Shown: piece by piece, positions 34,613 to 43,644 of the stretch
How the letters are laid out: the number at the start of each line of letters is the position of its first letter
Position numbering within the stretch: the stretch's first letter is position 1
DNA from: CAVWDI01 sp963753725
Lineage (GTDB): Bacteria; Chloroflexota; Anaerolineae; Anaerolineales; UBA4823
DNA length: 64,000 nucleotides
Assembly: GCA_963753725.1 (NCBI GenBank)
Contig: CAVWDI010000023.1
Location: forward strand, 62,001 to 126,000
Reading direction: 5' to 3'
Program-made: the position numbers and the translations under genes
Notes under the pieces: generated by a model
Databases searched by the model: none
The model's input: the letters and a program-made list of their open reading frames with translations, nothing else
What the model was told of the DNA's origin: nothing

Positions 34613-35290
34613 ATGACAGCAAGAATACTAGTAATTGAAGATGACGAAGCAATCCTCAAGTTTCTACGACGAGGCCTTGCTTATGAAGGTTACCAGGTCG
34701 ACACAGCCGCGGACGGTCAATCCGGATTAGCGCTTGCTTTAGATAACCAGTACGATCTGGTCGTATTGGATTTAATGCTTCCCGGGTTAGACGGCCTTGA
34801 AGTATGCCGTCGTCTGCGGGCAGGTGGACCTGTCCCAATTTTAATTTTAACGGCCAAAGATGCGGTTACCGACCGCATTCAGGGCTTGGACATGGGCGCC
34901 GATGATTATATGACCAAACCATTTAATCTCGATGAGATGCTGGCGCGCATCCGGGCTTTGCTGCGGCGTGCCCAACCCAGTCGACCTCAGGTGCTCCGGT
35001 TTGCCGACCTTTCTCTGGATACCGGTACACGCCAGGCCTCGCGCGGCGATCGTGTGATATCGTTAACCGCCAAGGAATATGAGCTCTTAGAGCTTTTCTT
35101 GCGCCATCCCCGTCAGGTCTTAACTCGCGACATGATTTTCGACCGGGTTTGGGGTTACGACTTCGGCGGTGAGAGCAACATTATCGAAGTCTACATTCGC
35201 TACTTACGACAAAAACTGGAAGCCCAAGAAGAAGCGCGCCTGATCCATACTGTAAGAGGTATGGGATATGTGCTCCGCGAAGAGACATAG
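34613..35290 (+). CDS. OmpR/PhoB-type response regulator
   Basis: A 225-residue regulator. The receiver has acidic D10/D11, phosphoacceptor Asp53 in LVVLDLMLPGLDG, and the conserved Lys in GADDYMTKPFN. The C-terminal winged helix shows LTAKEYELLELFLRHPRQVL and IIEVYIRYLRQKLE. GGAGG lies in front of ATG 34613; a longer frame from 34535 starts inside the terminator and is rejected. The kinase gene follows after nine bases. Confidence 0.94.
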   Translation: MTARILVIEDDEAILKFLRRGLAYEGYQVDTAADGQSGLALALDNQYDLVVLDLMLPGLDGLEVCRRLRAGGPVPILILTAKDAVTDRIQGLDMGADDYMTKPFNLDEMLARIRALLRRAQPSRPQVLRFADLSLDTGTRQASRGDRVISLTAKEYELLELFLRHPRQVLTRDMIFDRVWGYDFGGESNIIEVYIRYLRQKLEAQEEARLIHTVRGMGYVLREET

Positions 35291-35299
35291 CAATCACGA

Positions 35300-36682
35300 A
35301 TGTCCCTCCGTGCCCGGTTAGCGCTCCTATCTACATCCATCGTAGGGGGCATTCTTCTAATCTTTGGGATGGCGGTCTATATTTCGGTCAGTTTAACCAT
35401 CACCCGCCAGGTAGACAGCACACTTTCCAGAGCAGCCTCCCAAATAATCGGAAACGCCCGGGCTGGACGACTAGGGGTAACTTTACCTGAACTTGACCTC
35501 TTTGCGGATGTATACATCCAGGTGTGGGGCAAAGACGGTCAACTTGAATCAGCATCCCAGAACATACAGGGCTTTAACCAGCCTCTCGATACAGCAGGGT
35601 TTAATACCACACAGCCTGTCTTTCACGACGTAATCGCCGGAAACGCCAGTCTGCGTGTTTTAACCGTACCGTTGATCATCAGCAGCAACGACCGGGTTGT
35701 CGGGACCCTCCAGGTGGGAACCAGTCTTTCCATGGTTGAGACCATCCAGAATGTCCTGCTGTATGTGCTATTTATCGGCGCTGGGATTTCGATGACCATC
35801 GCCGGTCTGGCCAGCTGGGTCAGCACCAAACAAGCCCTGTCCCCATTGGAGGATGTCACCCAGACTGCCCTTCAAATCACGCGTGCCGATGACCTCTCGC
35901 ACAGGATCCCCTATCAAGGACCGCCGGATGATGAGGTCGGACAGCTGATTCATGCCTTCAATGAAACCCTCAGCCGTTTGGAGAACTTGTTTGAGACTCA
36001 GCGCCGCTTTGTAGCCGATGTCGGCCACGAACTGCGCACGCCGCTGACGGTTATCAAGGGTAACGTTGACCTGCTGCGCCGCATGAACTGCACAGACGAA
36101 GAATCTTTGAGCGGCATCGATAACGAGGTTGGTCGTTTGACTCGACTGGTTGGAGATTTACTCCTGCTGGCTCAAGCCGAGTCTGGAAAATTACCCCTGA
36201 TTAATACCGATGTGGAGATGGATACGCTGCTGCTGGATGTACTCAACCAGATGAACGTATTGGCCAAAGACCGGGTTGATTTACGCCTGGGTGAAATTGA
36301 CCAGGTGATTGTATGTGGCGACCGGGACCGTCTCAAGCAAGTGCTGGTAAATCTGGTTGGGAATGCGATCAAGTATACGCCGCAAGGCGGGGAGGTCCTG
36401 ATCGGACTGGGTAAAGACGAGCGCCGCGCCCATATTACGGTGAGCGATAACGGTCCTGGCATCCCTCCTGAAGACCTTCCGCATATTTTTGAGCGCTTCT
36501 ACCGCGGCGAAAAATCACGCACTCGTTCAAAAGACGGCAAAGGCTTTGGTCTTGGTCTATCTATTGCCTATTGGATTGTACAGAATCACGGTGGAAATAT
36601 TGAGGTATCAAATAGAGAACCGAGCGGTACCACATTCTGCGTCTGGCTGCCGCTCGCAGATGAGCACTGCGCGGAAGAATAA
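35300..36682 (+). CDS. Sensor histidine kinase
   Basis: A 460-residue membrane kinase, partner of the regulator just upstream. There are two membrane helices (about residues 8-28 and 150-172) around an extracytoplasmic sensor domain with no recognised ligand, then HAMP, then HisKA with His243 in DVGHELRTPLTVIKGN, and the ATPase domain with N box VNLVGNAIKYTPQGG, G1 DNGPGIPPEDL, F box IFERFYRGE and G2 GFGLGLSIA. The arrangement is that of MprB/BaeS-like kinases; the signal is unknown. Confidence 0.94.
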   Translation: MSLRARLALLSTSIVGGILLIFGMAVYISVSLTITRQVDSTLSRAASQIIGNARAGRLGVTLPELDLFADVYIQVWGKDGQLESASQNIQGFNQPLDTAGFNTTQPVFHDVIAGNASLRVLTVPLIISSNDRVVGTLQVGTSLSMVETIQNVLLYVLFIGAGISMTIAGLASWVSTKQALSPLEDVTQTALQITRADDLSHRIPYQGPPDDEVGQLIHAFNETLSRLENLFETQRRFVADVGHELRTPLTVIKGNVDLLRRMNCTDEESLSGIDNEVGRLTRLVGDLLLLAQAESGKLPLINTDVEMDTLLLDVLNQMNVLAKDRVDLRLGEIDQVIVCGDRDRLKQVLVNLVGNAIKYTPQGGEVLIGLGKDERRAHITVSDNGPGIPPEDLPHIFERFYRGEKSRTRSKDGKGFGLGLSIAYWIVQNHGGNIEVSNREPSGTTFCVWLPLADEHCAEE

Positions 36683-36711
36683 ACTGATTTTTCACTAAGT
36701 TAACCAAAAGG

Positions 36712-36753
36712 TTGGGTCCTTGTCGAAGACTTTCACAAGGACCCAATTTCTTT
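36712..36753. terminator. Bidirectional terminator between convergent genes
   Basis: TTGGGTCCTTGT and ACAAGGACCCAA form a perfect 12-bp stem with an 11-base loop; TTTCTTT follows on the plus strand. It ends at the stop codon of the minus-strand gene, so it can serve the kinase and, from the other side, that gene. Confidence 0.8.
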
Positions 36754-37570
36754 AATTCTGCAGCTGCGGACGTGTGTTCGGGTCAATCGGGACCGGCTTT
36801 GGAGCGTATTGGCTGCGACCTGCGCCTGATGCACTCGACGAAATCGGATGGTAAGTGGGTTCAGGCCGGTTGCTGGATGGCTGCGTTCTCCGGGTTAGTT
36901 TTACGCCCTGTGGTGGTTGTGGAGTGGTATGGAAAGACCTGGCAGGGGCCACTTCAACTGCTTTTACCGCTCCATTTCGCCGCCCTTGTGCCTGGACTGG
37001 GGCAGGTTTTGCGGCATTTCTTGAATAATGCTTAGTTTTCTTCTGCCCGCTGTTATTACCACCTCCGAAAATGCTTCCTCCAGCCACCGAAAATGAACCG
37101 ATGACCAGCACCCGGATCAACCACACCAGGATAGCCACGAAGATCGGCACCACTCGTAGTAAAGCGGCACGATCTACCACCGCATTACCCAGAGTCTGGT
37201 TGTTCATAATTGCAGTCGACACACCCCACCAGGTGAGCATCGCATTCATGGTCGCCGCAAGAAGCCATGCGCCAAACAAATACCAGACCTCTTTTATCTC
37301 ACCTTTACCATCTTCAGGTGTGGATAAGCGCGCTATACCGGCGAAATCGATGCAGCAAAAAGCGATGGCCAGGATCGTTGCCCAGCGCAAACCCAGGAAC
37401 TGCAAATCGCCCAGCAGGTCTAATAAGGCGAATTCAGTGGTGCTGAAGTTGAATATTTCAAATGCCACCAGGGCTGTCAGGATGACAATCCCAAATACCA
37501 GACCACGCTGAAAACGGATGCCGCTCAGTGAAGCGTTGAAACCTTTTTTGCTAATAACTTGAGAACTCAT
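36752..37570 (-). CDS. Four-helix membrane protein with disordered Pro/Ser-rich tail
   Basis: I do not recognise this 272-residue protein. The first 170 residues hold four membrane helices (for example GLVFGIVILTALVAFEIF and VVPIFVAILVWLIRVLVIGS), with an Asp/Glu/Gly/Lys loop EDGKGEIKEVW between helices 2 and 3. A Gly/Asn hinge (GGGNNSGQKKTKHYSRN) leads to a basic, Pro/Ser/Thr-rich tail of about 95 residues that looks disordered. AGGAGG precedes ATG 37570. It is divergent from the lytic transglycosylase gene and shares its regulatory region. Confidence 0.75.
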   Translation of the reverse strand: MSSQVISKKGFNASLSGIRFQRGLVFGIVILTALVAFEIFNFSTTEFALLDLLGDLQFLGLRWATILAIAFCCIDFAGIARLSTPEDGKGEIKEVWYLFGAWLLAATMNAMLTWWGVSTAIMNNQTLGNAVVDRAALLRVVPIFVAILVWLIRVLVIGSFSVAGGSIFGGGNNSGQKKTKHYSRNAAKPAPVQAQGRRNGAVKAVEVAPARSFHTTPQPPQGVKLTRRTQPSSNRPEPTYHPISSSASGAGRSQYAPKPVPIDPNTRPQLQN

Positions 37571-37629
37571 GATTTACCTCCTGTAAGTTGTGTCAACCTT
37601 TTGATTATTTGGTTTATTTTGAAAAATGG

Positions 37630-37658
37630 TTGACAAAGAATAACGATATCGCTATAAT
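37630..37658 (+). promoter_or_regulatory. Perfect consensus sigma-70 promoter of the lytic transglycosylase gene
   Basis: TTGACA at 37630-37635, exactly 17 bases, then TATAAT at 37653-37658. It matches the consensus at all twelve positions, unusual in this window. A strong promoter of this kind would normally need repression; a palindrome starts one base after the -10 element. Confidence 0.85.
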
Positions 37659-37672
37659 AGAACAAATGTTCT
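37659..37672. promoter_or_regulatory. Palindromic operator resembling a Gram-positive LexA box
   Basis: AGAACAAATGTTCT has six-base arms around AA and fits the core GAAC-RNRY-GTTC of LexA boxes from Firmicutes and Actinobacteria. It covers the region just after the -10 element, from which bound repressor would block transcription. That LexA binds here is inference; no lexA is in the window. Confidence 0.5.
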
Positions 37673-37728
37673 TTGTTGTCAATAACCCATTTCTAACCAG
37701 CCATTAATGTGGTTTCAGGAGAATTATC

Positions 37729-38349
37729 ATGAGATTCGGCGCTCGTTTGATTATTTCCGGCTCAATTTTCGGCAGCCTGGCTCTGGGATCGCTCTTGTAC
37801 TTATTTTCCGATCTTCTTATCTCCGATCCGGGAGCAAACCAATCCAGCCGTGGATCAACACTTGATTCCGTTAACGGAGAAAGCGTTGACAATTCGATAC
37901 GCGCCTTTGCAGTTGATGGATCAGGGGCTTTTTGTGAAATCAACCACAGCTACCCGAAAAAGGTCTTTCGCTGGTGCGATTTGATATCGCTTTACGCCCG
38001 TGATCGAGACCTGCCGCCCGATCTGGTTGCGGCCTTAATCTTGCAGGAAAGCGGCGGTAATCCAAAAGCTTATTCTGGCAGCGGCGCAGTCGGTTTAATG
38101 CAGATTATGCCGCGTGATGGTCTGGCTGCTGCTTTTATGTGTGTCAATGGTCCTTGTTTCCACGATCGTCCCCCTCAAGCGAAACTGGTAGATCCTGAAT
38201 TTAATATTAAATACGGCACCAGGATGTTAGCGCGCTTGCTAAATAGACACGGAGATATTCGCGAAGCTTTGAAAGCCTACGGGCCAATGGATGTGGGTTA
38301 TTACTATGCAGATAAAGTTTTAGCGATCTACGACACTTATCACCAGTAA
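37729..38349 (+). CDS. Lytic transglycosylase (SLT domain)
   Basis: A 206-residue peptidoglycan-cleaving enzyme. An N-terminal helix (about residues 8-26) acts as signal or anchor. The SLT domain includes LVAALILQESGGNPKAYSGS with catalytic Glu107, GAVGLMQIMP, DPEFNIKYGTRMLARLL and EALKAYGPMDVGYYYADKVL. It has a perfect consensus promoter with an overlapping palindrome, so expression is probably strong but conditional. The stop overlaps the convergent NUDIX gene by ten bases. Confidence 0.9.
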   Translation: MRFGARLIISGSIFGSLALGSLLYLFSDLLISDPGANQSSRGSTLDSVNGESVDNSIRAFAVDGSGAFCEINHSYPKKVFRWCDLISLYARDRDLPPDLVAALILQESGGNPKAYSGSGAVGLMQIMPRDGLAAAFMCVNGPCFHDRPPQAKLVDPEFNIKYGTRMLARLLNRHGDIREALKAYGPMDVGYYYADKVLAIYDTYHQ

Positions 38350-38804
38350 TGGGTTTCAACCTGGTGTTCGATACACCTTCCATCCACGTACACAAATTTT
38401 GCCGAGAAGAATTCGGGTTTGTCTAACCACGGCAGGAAAACCCGGTCACCTTCCCACAGTTCCAGGTCCAGCAGGTCTTTATCGTCGATCCATTCCAAAA
38501 CCCCCTCCTCGGATTCAATCAACTCTCCCTCGAATTGATCCACCACAAACACAAATGCGTACCAGTCTTCGTCCGCCGCAAATTCGGGGAAAGTCAAGAA
38601 TCCCTTCAGTTGAAGGTTCTTTACTTTCAGCCCCGATTCTTCGAATATCTCCCGCCGTGCGCATTCCTCCGGCGTCTCACCCTGCTCAAACTTGCCCCCC
38701 AACCCATTCCACTTTCCCTTGTGGATGTCCGCATCCTTCTTGATGCGGTGGATCATCAACGTTTTTCCATTGCGGCGAATGTAACACAGCGTTGCTAGTT
38801 TCAT
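38340..38804 (-). CDS. NUDIX hydrolase, MutT-like
   Basis: A 154-residue protein with a complete Nudix box, residues 36-59: GGKFEQGETPEECARREIFE followed by ESGL. The preceding strand ATLCYIRRNGKTLMIHR and the following KNLQLKGFLTFPEF are like 8-oxo-dGTP diphosphatases of the Bacillus/Streptococcus MutX kind. A role in nucleotide sanitation is likely but the substrate is not proven. Confidence 0.88.
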   Translation of the reverse strand: MKLATLCYIRRNGKTLMIHRIKKDADIHKGKWNGLGGKFEQGETPEECARREIFEESGLKVKNLQLKGFLTFPEFAADEDWYAFVFVVDQFEGELIESEEGVLEWIDDKDLLDLELWEGDRVFLPWLDKPEFFSAKFVYVDGRCIEHQVETHYW

Positions 38805-39109
38805 AATTCAAAATTCCCTTAATAAATTCCAAATATACCAGCTAATTCCAGATCACTGCTTTTCAAATCCTCTCCATATCTGGTGTCGTTTGTATGCAAA
38901 AAATTCTTTAGAGGATTCCATATACCAATTCTTCTTCCGGGGTTATTAAAAACTCTGCAGAACCTAATTAGATGAAACCTTTGACACCCTTTTTTTCAAT
39001 TCACTAACATCCAATTCATATATTCGTGCCGAAGGTATTCGTGGATGGCTTACTCGCAGCAACACCAACACTTCAAAGAAGATTAAACTTTCAACTAAAC
39101 CAAAACTGC

Positions 39110-39149
39110 GACACCTTTGAGCTTATCATCCGGTATTCTCAAGGGTGTC
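39110..39149. terminator. Hairpin in the 423-base space downstream of the ferritin gene
   Basis: GACACCTTTGAG pairs with CTCAAGGGTGTC over twelve bases with one G-T pair and a 16-base loop. On the minus strand the tail is CGCAGTTTTGG, so it could end the ferritin transcript. A second partial copy of one arm (TTGACACCCTTTTTTT, near 38981) lies further left. The rest of 38805-39227 shows no gene. Confidence 0.4.
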
Positions 39150-39227
39150 ACAGTTAGAAAAACAGCATATAACTATTTGCTGCTGCAGCCTATTCATAAT
39201 CAAGGCTGATTTTAATTCTCTCTATAT

Positions 39228-39722
39228 TTATTCCCCAGCGCGAGCGCCAAGCTGTCGGTCCAGCAGCAGCACGACCGTGTCGCGCTCACCGAACATCTTC
39301 AATGTCTCCACAATCTCACCGGCGCTTTTCTCCTCTTCCACCTGCTCATCGATGAACCACTGCAGCATAATCTGGGAGGCATAGTCCTTTTCTGCTACCG
39401 CAGTTTCATAAATGTTATCGATCATCCCGGTGACCTTCTGCTCGTGTCCTAACGCGGTCTCGAAGATACTCAGCGGGGAACCCCACTCCACCGGAGGCTG
39501 ATCGATAGCACTCAGCTCAACCCGGCCGCCGCGCTCGTTGATAAAATCGAAGAATTTCATCGCATGCTCGACTTCTTCGTTGCTCTGCATACGCATCCAA
39601 TGCGCGAATCCCGGCAAGTTTACCGCTTCAAAATGGGCCGCCATTGAAAGGTAGATATAAGCTGAATAGAGCTCGTTTTTTATCTGTTCATTCATCGCTT
39701 CCTGCACTTTACTGCTAAACAT
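39228..39722 (-). CDS. Ferritin
   Basis: A 164-residue non-heme ferritin that stores iron in a 24-subunit shell. The ferroxidase ligands Glu17 (in QIKNELYSAYIYLS), Glu50 and His53 (in QSNEEVEHAMKFFDF) are present, as are the later Glu/Gln of TAVAEKDYASQIMLQWFIDE and EQVEEEKSAGEI. The last helix is followed by LLLDRQLGARAGE. Length and motifs match FtnA. AAAGGAG precedes ATG 39722. No iron regulator is next to it. Confidence 0.95.
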   Translation of the reverse strand: MFSSKVQEAMNEQIKNELYSAYIYLSMAAHFEAVNLPGFAHWMRMQSNEEVEHAMKFFDFINERGGRVELSAIDQPPVEWGSPLSIFETALGHEQKVTGMIDNIYETAVAEKDYASQIMLQWFIDEQVEEEKSAGEIVETLKMFGERDTVVLLLDRQLGARAGE

Positions 39723-39820
39723 GTTTTTCTCCTTTAATAAGTCTAATTTTTGGTTTACTTGCGCACGTTACTTTATCTCAAATATAACACTCAACCAGGC
39801 GCTCAATCATTCAAAATTCG

Positions 39821-41557
39821 TTAGAATCCCAGTTCCCCCATGATTTTTTCCCGGCTCTTGCCGCTCGTCCGACCGCCCCCTTTTCCCTGCAGCGCTTCCC
39901 AGAAGCGTTTGTCGTAGCGCCGCGAACACACCGGCAGCGGCATTGGCACGCCCCACCCGAGCAGCAGCACCTCTTCCTTTTCCTGCAGATGAGCGAGCAT
40001 GCCTTTTAATGTCTCGCGACCCGCCAGGCCCGACAGTACCGCCCGGATATCGTCATCATCCCCCAGCCATCCTGATATGCGTGTGCCCAATTGCGACATT
40101 ACTTCGTCGTATATCTGGGAGGGACGTTGGTCCACAATCAGCAGCGTCACATAATACTTACGCATCTCTCGTGCGATGGTGCTGAACGTGGTCTGGCCTG
40201 CCATCTCGCGGTTGAGCAGCTTATGCGCCTCCTCCAGCACAATTACCAGCGGGCGCGGTTCTGGGCCGTTCTCACTGCGGTAGGCGTTTGTCTTTTTCTC
40301 CCACGCCCGTCGTATACGGCGCGTCAGCAGGTTGCTGACCAGCAGGTAATCAAGGTCCGACTGGTGTTTTCCAAAGGACAGGACCACATGCTTCCCGGCC
40401 TCCAGGGCATTGATAATCTGGCTCACAGTATCTGCAGCCGGCTGCTCGACCACATACGACATGCCAAAAACTCGCCTGAGTTTTGAGTGAAGACTCTCGG
40501 CAGCCCCAATATGTATCCCGGTCGAATTTGCCCATGCTTCCACACTGTCCGGGTGCGGCAACCATTTCCCGTCCTCACTTTCGATCATATTGCGGTTCAT
40601 TCTACGAAACTTCGAAAACCATTTATCCAATCCAAAACTTCCCACCAGGGCATCAAGTGTTGTAGGGGTGGTATCGCGTAGACTTAACTCGTGTGTCAGG
40701 AGTTCAATATCTTGAGGTGTGATATCACTTTCCGCAATCTCCAGATTAAAATCGAGTCCTCTGCCCTGTATCTGTGTACCTCCTCCCAAACCAGCCACTT
40801 GAACTTTCATTGGAAATTTGTCTTTCAAGCCAGCCACTTCTAGATTTGTGTCCGATTCGTTGTAACCAAAAGCGTACTCATTATGCATATCATAGACCAG
40901 CACCGAAGCCTTGTTATACTGCATCAACCCCGCCAGGAGCAGGCGCGTCAGGAAGGATTTACCGGTCCCTGTCGCGCCGAACACACCCGAGGATCGCTGG
41001 ACGAACCTGTCCAGATTTAAACAAACCGCATGTTCCTGCTCGCGCGTATAACCGATGATAAAGTTGCCGGATGTTTCACTCTTGCCGAAGATTTCAGCGA
41101 TATCACCCTCATTCGCCAGGCGCACCGGGGCGTGATGGGGTGGTACGCTCTTCACCGGAAGCGGTTTCGGTTCCGCTTTCAATCCCGCATCTATCTCCCC
41201 TCGCCAGCTTTCATAGGCTGCGCTCCCCAGATCCGGCCCGCGTTCAATCATTAGCGCCGGCAGCACGACCAGATTAGTGAACAGAGTCTGCCCGTGCAGC
41301 AGGCTGGCCAATTCGGGCGGCAGCCTGCCCTCGCTCTGCTCATCCGCGAAGCGTGGATCGGTAGCGCCCAATTGCAAGTCGGTTACCAACCCGTAGTAAG
41401 ACCAATCGCCGCTTTCAATCACCACAAATGCCCCTTCCTGCACCGCTTGAGCGGGAACGGTCAGCCGCACGCGCAGGTTCTCGCGTAAACCGCCGCCTAC
41501 CACATATCCGATCTGCTCTCCCTGAGTATTTCCTTGTATTTGCTGGTTACTGTCCAT
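39821..41557 (-). CDS. herA: HerA-type hexameric DNA translocase/helicase
   Basis: A 578-residue ATPase of the FtsK-HerA superfamily. The N-terminal 65 residues (EQIGYVVGGGLRENLRVRL, GAFVVIESGDWSYYGLVTDL) form a HAS barrel. Walker A GATGTGKS is at 194-201, Walker B PLVIVLEEAHKLL at about 436-448, then SQLGTRISGWLGDDDDIRAV near the arginine-finger region. In archaea and Thermus/Deinococcus HerA works with NurA to resect DNA ends; nurA lies two genes upstream on the same strand, 42247-43407. The gaps are 45 and 23 bases, so this is one operon. Confidence 0.93.
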   Translation of the reverse strand: MDSNQQIQGNTQGEQIGYVVGGGLRENLRVRLTVPAQAVQEGAFVVIESGDWSYYGLVTDLQLGATDPRFADEQSEGRLPPELASLLHGQTLFTNLVVLPALMIERGPDLGSAAYESWRGEIDAGLKAEPKPLPVKSVPPHHAPVRLANEGDIAEIFGKSETSGNFIIGYTREQEHAVCLNLDRFVQRSSGVFGATGTGKSFLTRLLLAGLMQYNKASVLVYDMHNEYAFGYNESDTNLEVAGLKDKFPMKVQVAGLGGGTQIQGRGLDFNLEIAESDITPQDIELLTHELSLRDTTPTTLDALVGSFGLDKWFSKFRRMNRNMIESEDGKWLPHPDSVEAWANSTGIHIGAAESLHSKLRRVFGMSYVVEQPAADTVSQIINALEAGKHVVLSFGKHQSDLDYLLVSNLLTRRIRRAWEKKTNAYRSENGPEPRPLVIVLEEAHKLLNREMAGQTTFSTIAREMRKYYVTLLIVDQRPSQIYDEVMSQLGTRISGWLGDDDDIRAVLSGLAGRETLKGMLAHLQEKEEVLLLGWGVPMPLPVCSRRYDKRFWEALQGKGGGRTSGKSREKIMGELGF

Positions 41558-41602
41558 ATTTACACCCGTTAAGTATTTTTGTACTGAAATATATCCTATC
41601 GA

Positions 41603-42223
41603 TTATCCGGACGAAATATCGCTCAAAGCGCTGAGGACACCCATCATCCTCGGGTAATCATCTCTCAGGATGGTGATTAATTCACGCGTGGCTTCCGCCT
41701 GCCAATCCGAATTCCCGGCTACTTCATGCGCTTCGACGGCAAACATAAAATGCGCCGCTAACAATTCAGCCGTTGGTAGATCATCAGCCCGCAGGATATG
41801 GCGCAAATAGCCAAAGTGTCCCGCGCTTGTGAACGCGCACAGTTCTTCATCATCACATAAATAAATCACATCTAAACTGAGGGGTGGGCGCGGCGGCAGC
41901 AGGTGGTGAATTTTGCTCCCCTGCAGGTAACCGACCGATAATACGCTCATTTCCAGGGGCACGTTGCGGTTCAAGCGGTTGTCTGCGATCACGCTCTCGT
42001 CCCTCACATCCGCAGTCACCAACTGGCGCACCAGCCCATCGTCTTCGATACGCATATCATAGATCAACCCATATATCTGGTATCCGTCCGCCTGCGGGGC
42101 GCGTGCCAGTGCCCCGAAAGAAGGTTTATCCATTTCAGATACCCGGCATCCGGCCACGAACCCGACGTTTCCTGCCCGCAGCAGTCTGCCAATCTCTACT
42201 GGTGATGCGTTTTTTTCGTTCAT
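41603..42223 (-). CDS. HerA-NurA operon middle protein, HAS-barrel-like
   Basis: A 206-residue protein of unknown function between nurA and herA. The first 75 residues (EIGRLLRAGNVGFVAGCRVS, YQIYGLIYDMRIEDDGLVRQ) look like the HAS barrel that starts HerA: a beta-rich stretch with a Gly-Leu-Ile-Tyr-Asp turn. The C-terminal 70 residues are helical (LPTAELLAAHFMFAVEAHEV, ATRELITILRDDYPRMMGVL). By context I infer an accessory or adaptor of the HerA-NurA complex. No nuclease or ATPase motif is visible. Confidence 0.75.
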   Translation of the reverse strand: MNEKNASPVEIGRLLRAGNVGFVAGCRVSEMDKPSFGALARAPQADGYQIYGLIYDMRIEDDGLVRQLVTADVRDESVIADNRLNRNVPLEMSVLSVGYLQGSKIHHLLPPRPPLSLDVIYLCDDEELCAFTSAGHFGYLRHILRADDLPTAELLAAHFMFAVEAHEVAGNSDWQAEATRELITILRDDYPRMMGVLSALSDISSG

Positions 42224-42246
42224 ATGAATTTACACCTTTTTCGATA

Positions 42247-43407
42247 TCACAAACGCTTCAGGGTGGGTTTGGGCGATTTCCCCCCCACCTCGACTCCCCG
42301 GCTGCGCAGTTCATTTATGATCATATTCGACACCTGCTCTTTTTCGGCCATTGAGACCAGCGCGGTTTCGTGCGCACGGTGCAGGATATATGGATAAGGT
42401 CTGTTTCCTAATATGCGGCATTGGTTAACCAGCAATGCGTGCAGGTCGTTGAGTTTACCCTCATTATACGCAACCCATGCCGGCACTTCGACTCGCACAA
42501 TCCAGTCATTACCCCCCTGACCGACATTCAAGTAGAAGAAATGTAATGCCAGGTCCCCGCGGTATTCCCTGGAATTGCGCGATTGGATCGCAAATACGAT
42601 CGATCGTTCTCCAGCACCCAACACTTGCTTGAATAACTCCCTGTCAAATACGCCACGCAGCGGGTACCTGCCCCTCACCCCCGGCAGTTCATCTTCCGGA
42701 ATCAATCCCATCTCCAGAAAGCGCACAACCAGGTTCGCGGCCGGATTATCCACGTATCCGCATGTGGTTACGTCCTGTGATTCCAATCCCGCCAGCGCTT
42801 CCAGATAAACCTTCAAGCTCTCGCCAAACTCGGACGAATCTTCACCCTGGCGGGTGCCCCACAGTTCTACCGGCCCATCCGTCAAAGCTACCACAGGCGG
42901 GACCGCTTTTTGCGCTAATTCAGATATCCACACGCGTTCGTTGAGGTCACGCTTGAGCGAAAACCGGTCGTCCGTAATCATTCCAGTACTGGTATAAAGC
43001 TGGTCATCATACAGCAGTTGGCTGAGGATTTCAATATACGGCGCTCCTTTATCTCCCAGTCGCATTTGTACTGCGCCCAGGTTAATCAATCCATAAAACA
43101 CCTGCGCGTGCCTGTCCGGAGAAATCTGCGATCCGTCCACCGCAATAAGGGTTCCTCCACCAGGCGGCGCTGGCGTCGTGAAACTTGATCTAAGCTCGTC
43201 CTTAGTTGGCAGCGCACAGCGCAGACTTGGGTCGTGGTCCTGCACGACCCACGCTGCTTTGCGTCTCAGTCTATCAATTTTTTGCGGGCTGCTGTTCAGC
43301 AGGTCAAACGCCTGCTCATACAGCGTTTTTAATTCCTGCGCTCTTTGCGGGGCACTCTCACCCAGCTGGTTCACCTGATTCCGAATCTCACGGAAATCTA
43401 AAGCCAT
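42247..43407 (-). CDS. nurA: NurA-domain nuclease
   Basis: A 386-residue protein with the NurA 5'-3' exonuclease/endonuclease fold. The hallmark TLIAVDGSQISPDRH places the metal-binding Asp91 in DGS, and VVALTDGPVELWGTRQGEDS supplies the second acidic strand; VEVPAWVAYNEGK and RPYPYILHRAHETALVS follow in the third block. I take ATG 43407 because AGAGGA precedes it; a TTG 18 bases upstream overlaps that site. First gene of the nurA-orf-herA operon, which should process DNA ends for recombination repair. Confidence 0.9.
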   Translation of the reverse strand: MALDFREIRNQVNQLGESAPQRAQELKTLYEQAFDLLNSSPQKIDRLRRKAAWVVQDHDPSLRCALPTKDELRSSFTTPAPPGGGTLIAVDGSQISPDRHAQVFYGLINLGAVQMRLGDKGAPYIEILSQLLYDDQLYTSTGMITDDRFSLKRDLNERVWISELAQKAVPPVVALTDGPVELWGTRQGEDSSEFGESLKVYLEALAGLESQDVTTCGYVDNPAANLVVRFLEMGLIPEDELPGVRGRYPLRGVFDRELFKQVLGAGERSIVFAIQSRNSREYRGDLALHFFYLNVGQGGNDWIVRVEVPAWVAYNEGKLNDLHALLVNQCRILGNRPYPYILHRAHETALVSMAEKEQVSNMIINELRSRGVEVGGKSPKPTLKRL

Positions 43408-43644
43408 AGGCAGTTGTCCTCTCAAATTTTAACGATAGTTCCTGTTCTCCAAACGGGTGTTTCTTTTTTTTAGGTTCGTCAAAATTTCCTTTTTTTGACT
43501 ACCTGTTAGATTTATTGTAAATCCTGTTGGAGAAGGCGGCAAGAAGATACCACAGAAAAATTGTTGAAGTGTGCTAGAATCACAAAATCTTATCACTTTT
43601 TGCCGTGCAAACAAATATCTGCCAACACACCATCAATACTTGAT

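Noticed and set aside
39821..43407. HerA-NurA as a dedicated phage-defence island
   Set aside because: No other defence gene, integrase or recombination site nearby; housekeeping end resection is the simpler reading.
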